Source: Parasedimentitalea huanghaiensis (GTDB lineage Bacteria; Pseudomonadota; Alphaproteobacteria; Rhodobacterales; Rhodobacteraceae). Taken from it: a stretch of 64,000 nt of DNA. The notes beneath the pieces were generated by a model, which worked only from the letters and a program-made list of their open reading frames with translations, was not told the DNA's origin and did no database searches. Of this stretch, positions 63,878-64,000 are shown one piece after another. The DNA is taken from positions 234,872 to 298,871 of the forward strand of contig NZ_WQLV01000004.1 of the NCBI RefSeq assembly GCF_009753675.1, read 5' to 3'. The number at the start of each line of letters is the position of its first letter. Position 1 is the stretch's first letter. The translations under genes were made by a program, and so were the position numbers.

Positions 63878-64000
63878 CTACCTTACCATCTGTGGGGCGG
63901 ATGGTTTGGTTTCTAAGACGGTCGTACCGCCAACAGGCGATCCTCTCGTGGTAACAGGTTTCGCAGTGCTTTGAGGCAGCGGTAGTGGTTGTTCTGGATC
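63878..64000 (-). CDS. C-terminal part of an unidentified gene (cut by window edge)
   Basis: An open minus-strand frame runs from the window end to a TAG at 63878-63880, giving 40 residues, Pro/Thr rich (LPLPQSTAKPVTTRG, then TTVLETKPSAPQMVR). It may be a low-complexity tail of a larger protein. No family can be named. Convergent with the racemase gene. Confidence 0.35.
   Translation of the reverse strand, partial: DPEQPLPLPQSTAKPVTTRGSPVGGTTVLETKPSAPQMVR

Overview
The window looks like chromosomal DNA of an alphaproteobacterium of the Rhodobacterales (marine Roseobacter group). The reasons are the local gene orders purF-cvpA-radA, pyrC-pyrE-dnaB-alr-mlaEF and DUF2849-cysI-cysH-DUF934, the TRAP-type dctPQM system, a form II cox (aerobic CO dehydrogenase-like) operon, many Lrp/AsnC regulators, and short palindromic intergenic repeats with a CCCGGGGG core. 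No rRNA, phage, integrase, transposase or CRISPR array was seen; one tRNA-Val is present.

Layout. 1-8.5 kb (minus strand): 5' part of purF, a Hint-fold protein without its catalytic Cys, cvpA, radA, a PqiA-like protein, two small membrane proteins, mlaF-mlaE and alanine racemase. 8.6-15 kb (minus): an NTF2-like protein, dnaB, pyrE, pyrC, a Roseobacter-type protein of unknown function, and a glycosyltransferase. 15-23.6 kb (plus): coxD-like AAA ATPase, coxE-like VWA protein, XdhC/CoxI, a molybdopterin-binding protein, then coxS-coxL-coxM. 23.7-27 kb: a small exported protein, infC (probable AUA start), an Ala-rich repeat protein, and ferredoxin-NADP reductase. 27-31.7 kb: a sulfate/sulfite assimilation operon (cobA-like, DUF2849, cysI, cysH, DUF934) divergent from an Lrp regulator. 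31.9-41.5 kb: cytochrome P450, a DctB/DctD-like two-component system with a degenerate AAA+ domain, a GNAT enzyme, dctPQM, an AraC regulator and a VOC protein. 41.8-50.5 kb: a pentapeptide protein, an outer-membrane barrel, SufT-like and SufA-like Fe-S proteins, tpiA, an NfeD/SPFH pair, tgt and lon. 50.6-54.6 kb: amino-acid dehydrogenase with a divergent Lrp gene, an HU-like protein, cspA, a histidine phosphatase and tRNA-Val. 54.8-59 kb: mdeB-mdeA with divergent mdeR (methionine catabolism). 59-63.9 kb: an Lrp regulator divergent from a four-gene catabolic operon (M20 amidohydrolase, diaminopropionate ammonia-lyase, M24 hydrolase, EutA-like racemase). The window closes inside an unidentified minus-strand gene.

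The strongest candidate for an undescribed system is the last operon. Its enzyme classes parallel the ectoine/hydroxyectoine catabolic (eut/doe) pathway, but the lyase is of the diaminopropionate type, which suggests breakdown of an N-acylated or cyclic 2,3-diaminopropionate-type compound. Other items of note are three families of dispersed palindromic repeats (one now codes for the N-terminus of CysH), a DctD-like activator that has lost both its P-loop Lys and its sigma-54 contact loop, and four Lrp-family regulators within 28 kb, three of them divergent from an adjacent metabolic operon and the fourth from an amino-acid dehydrogenase gene.
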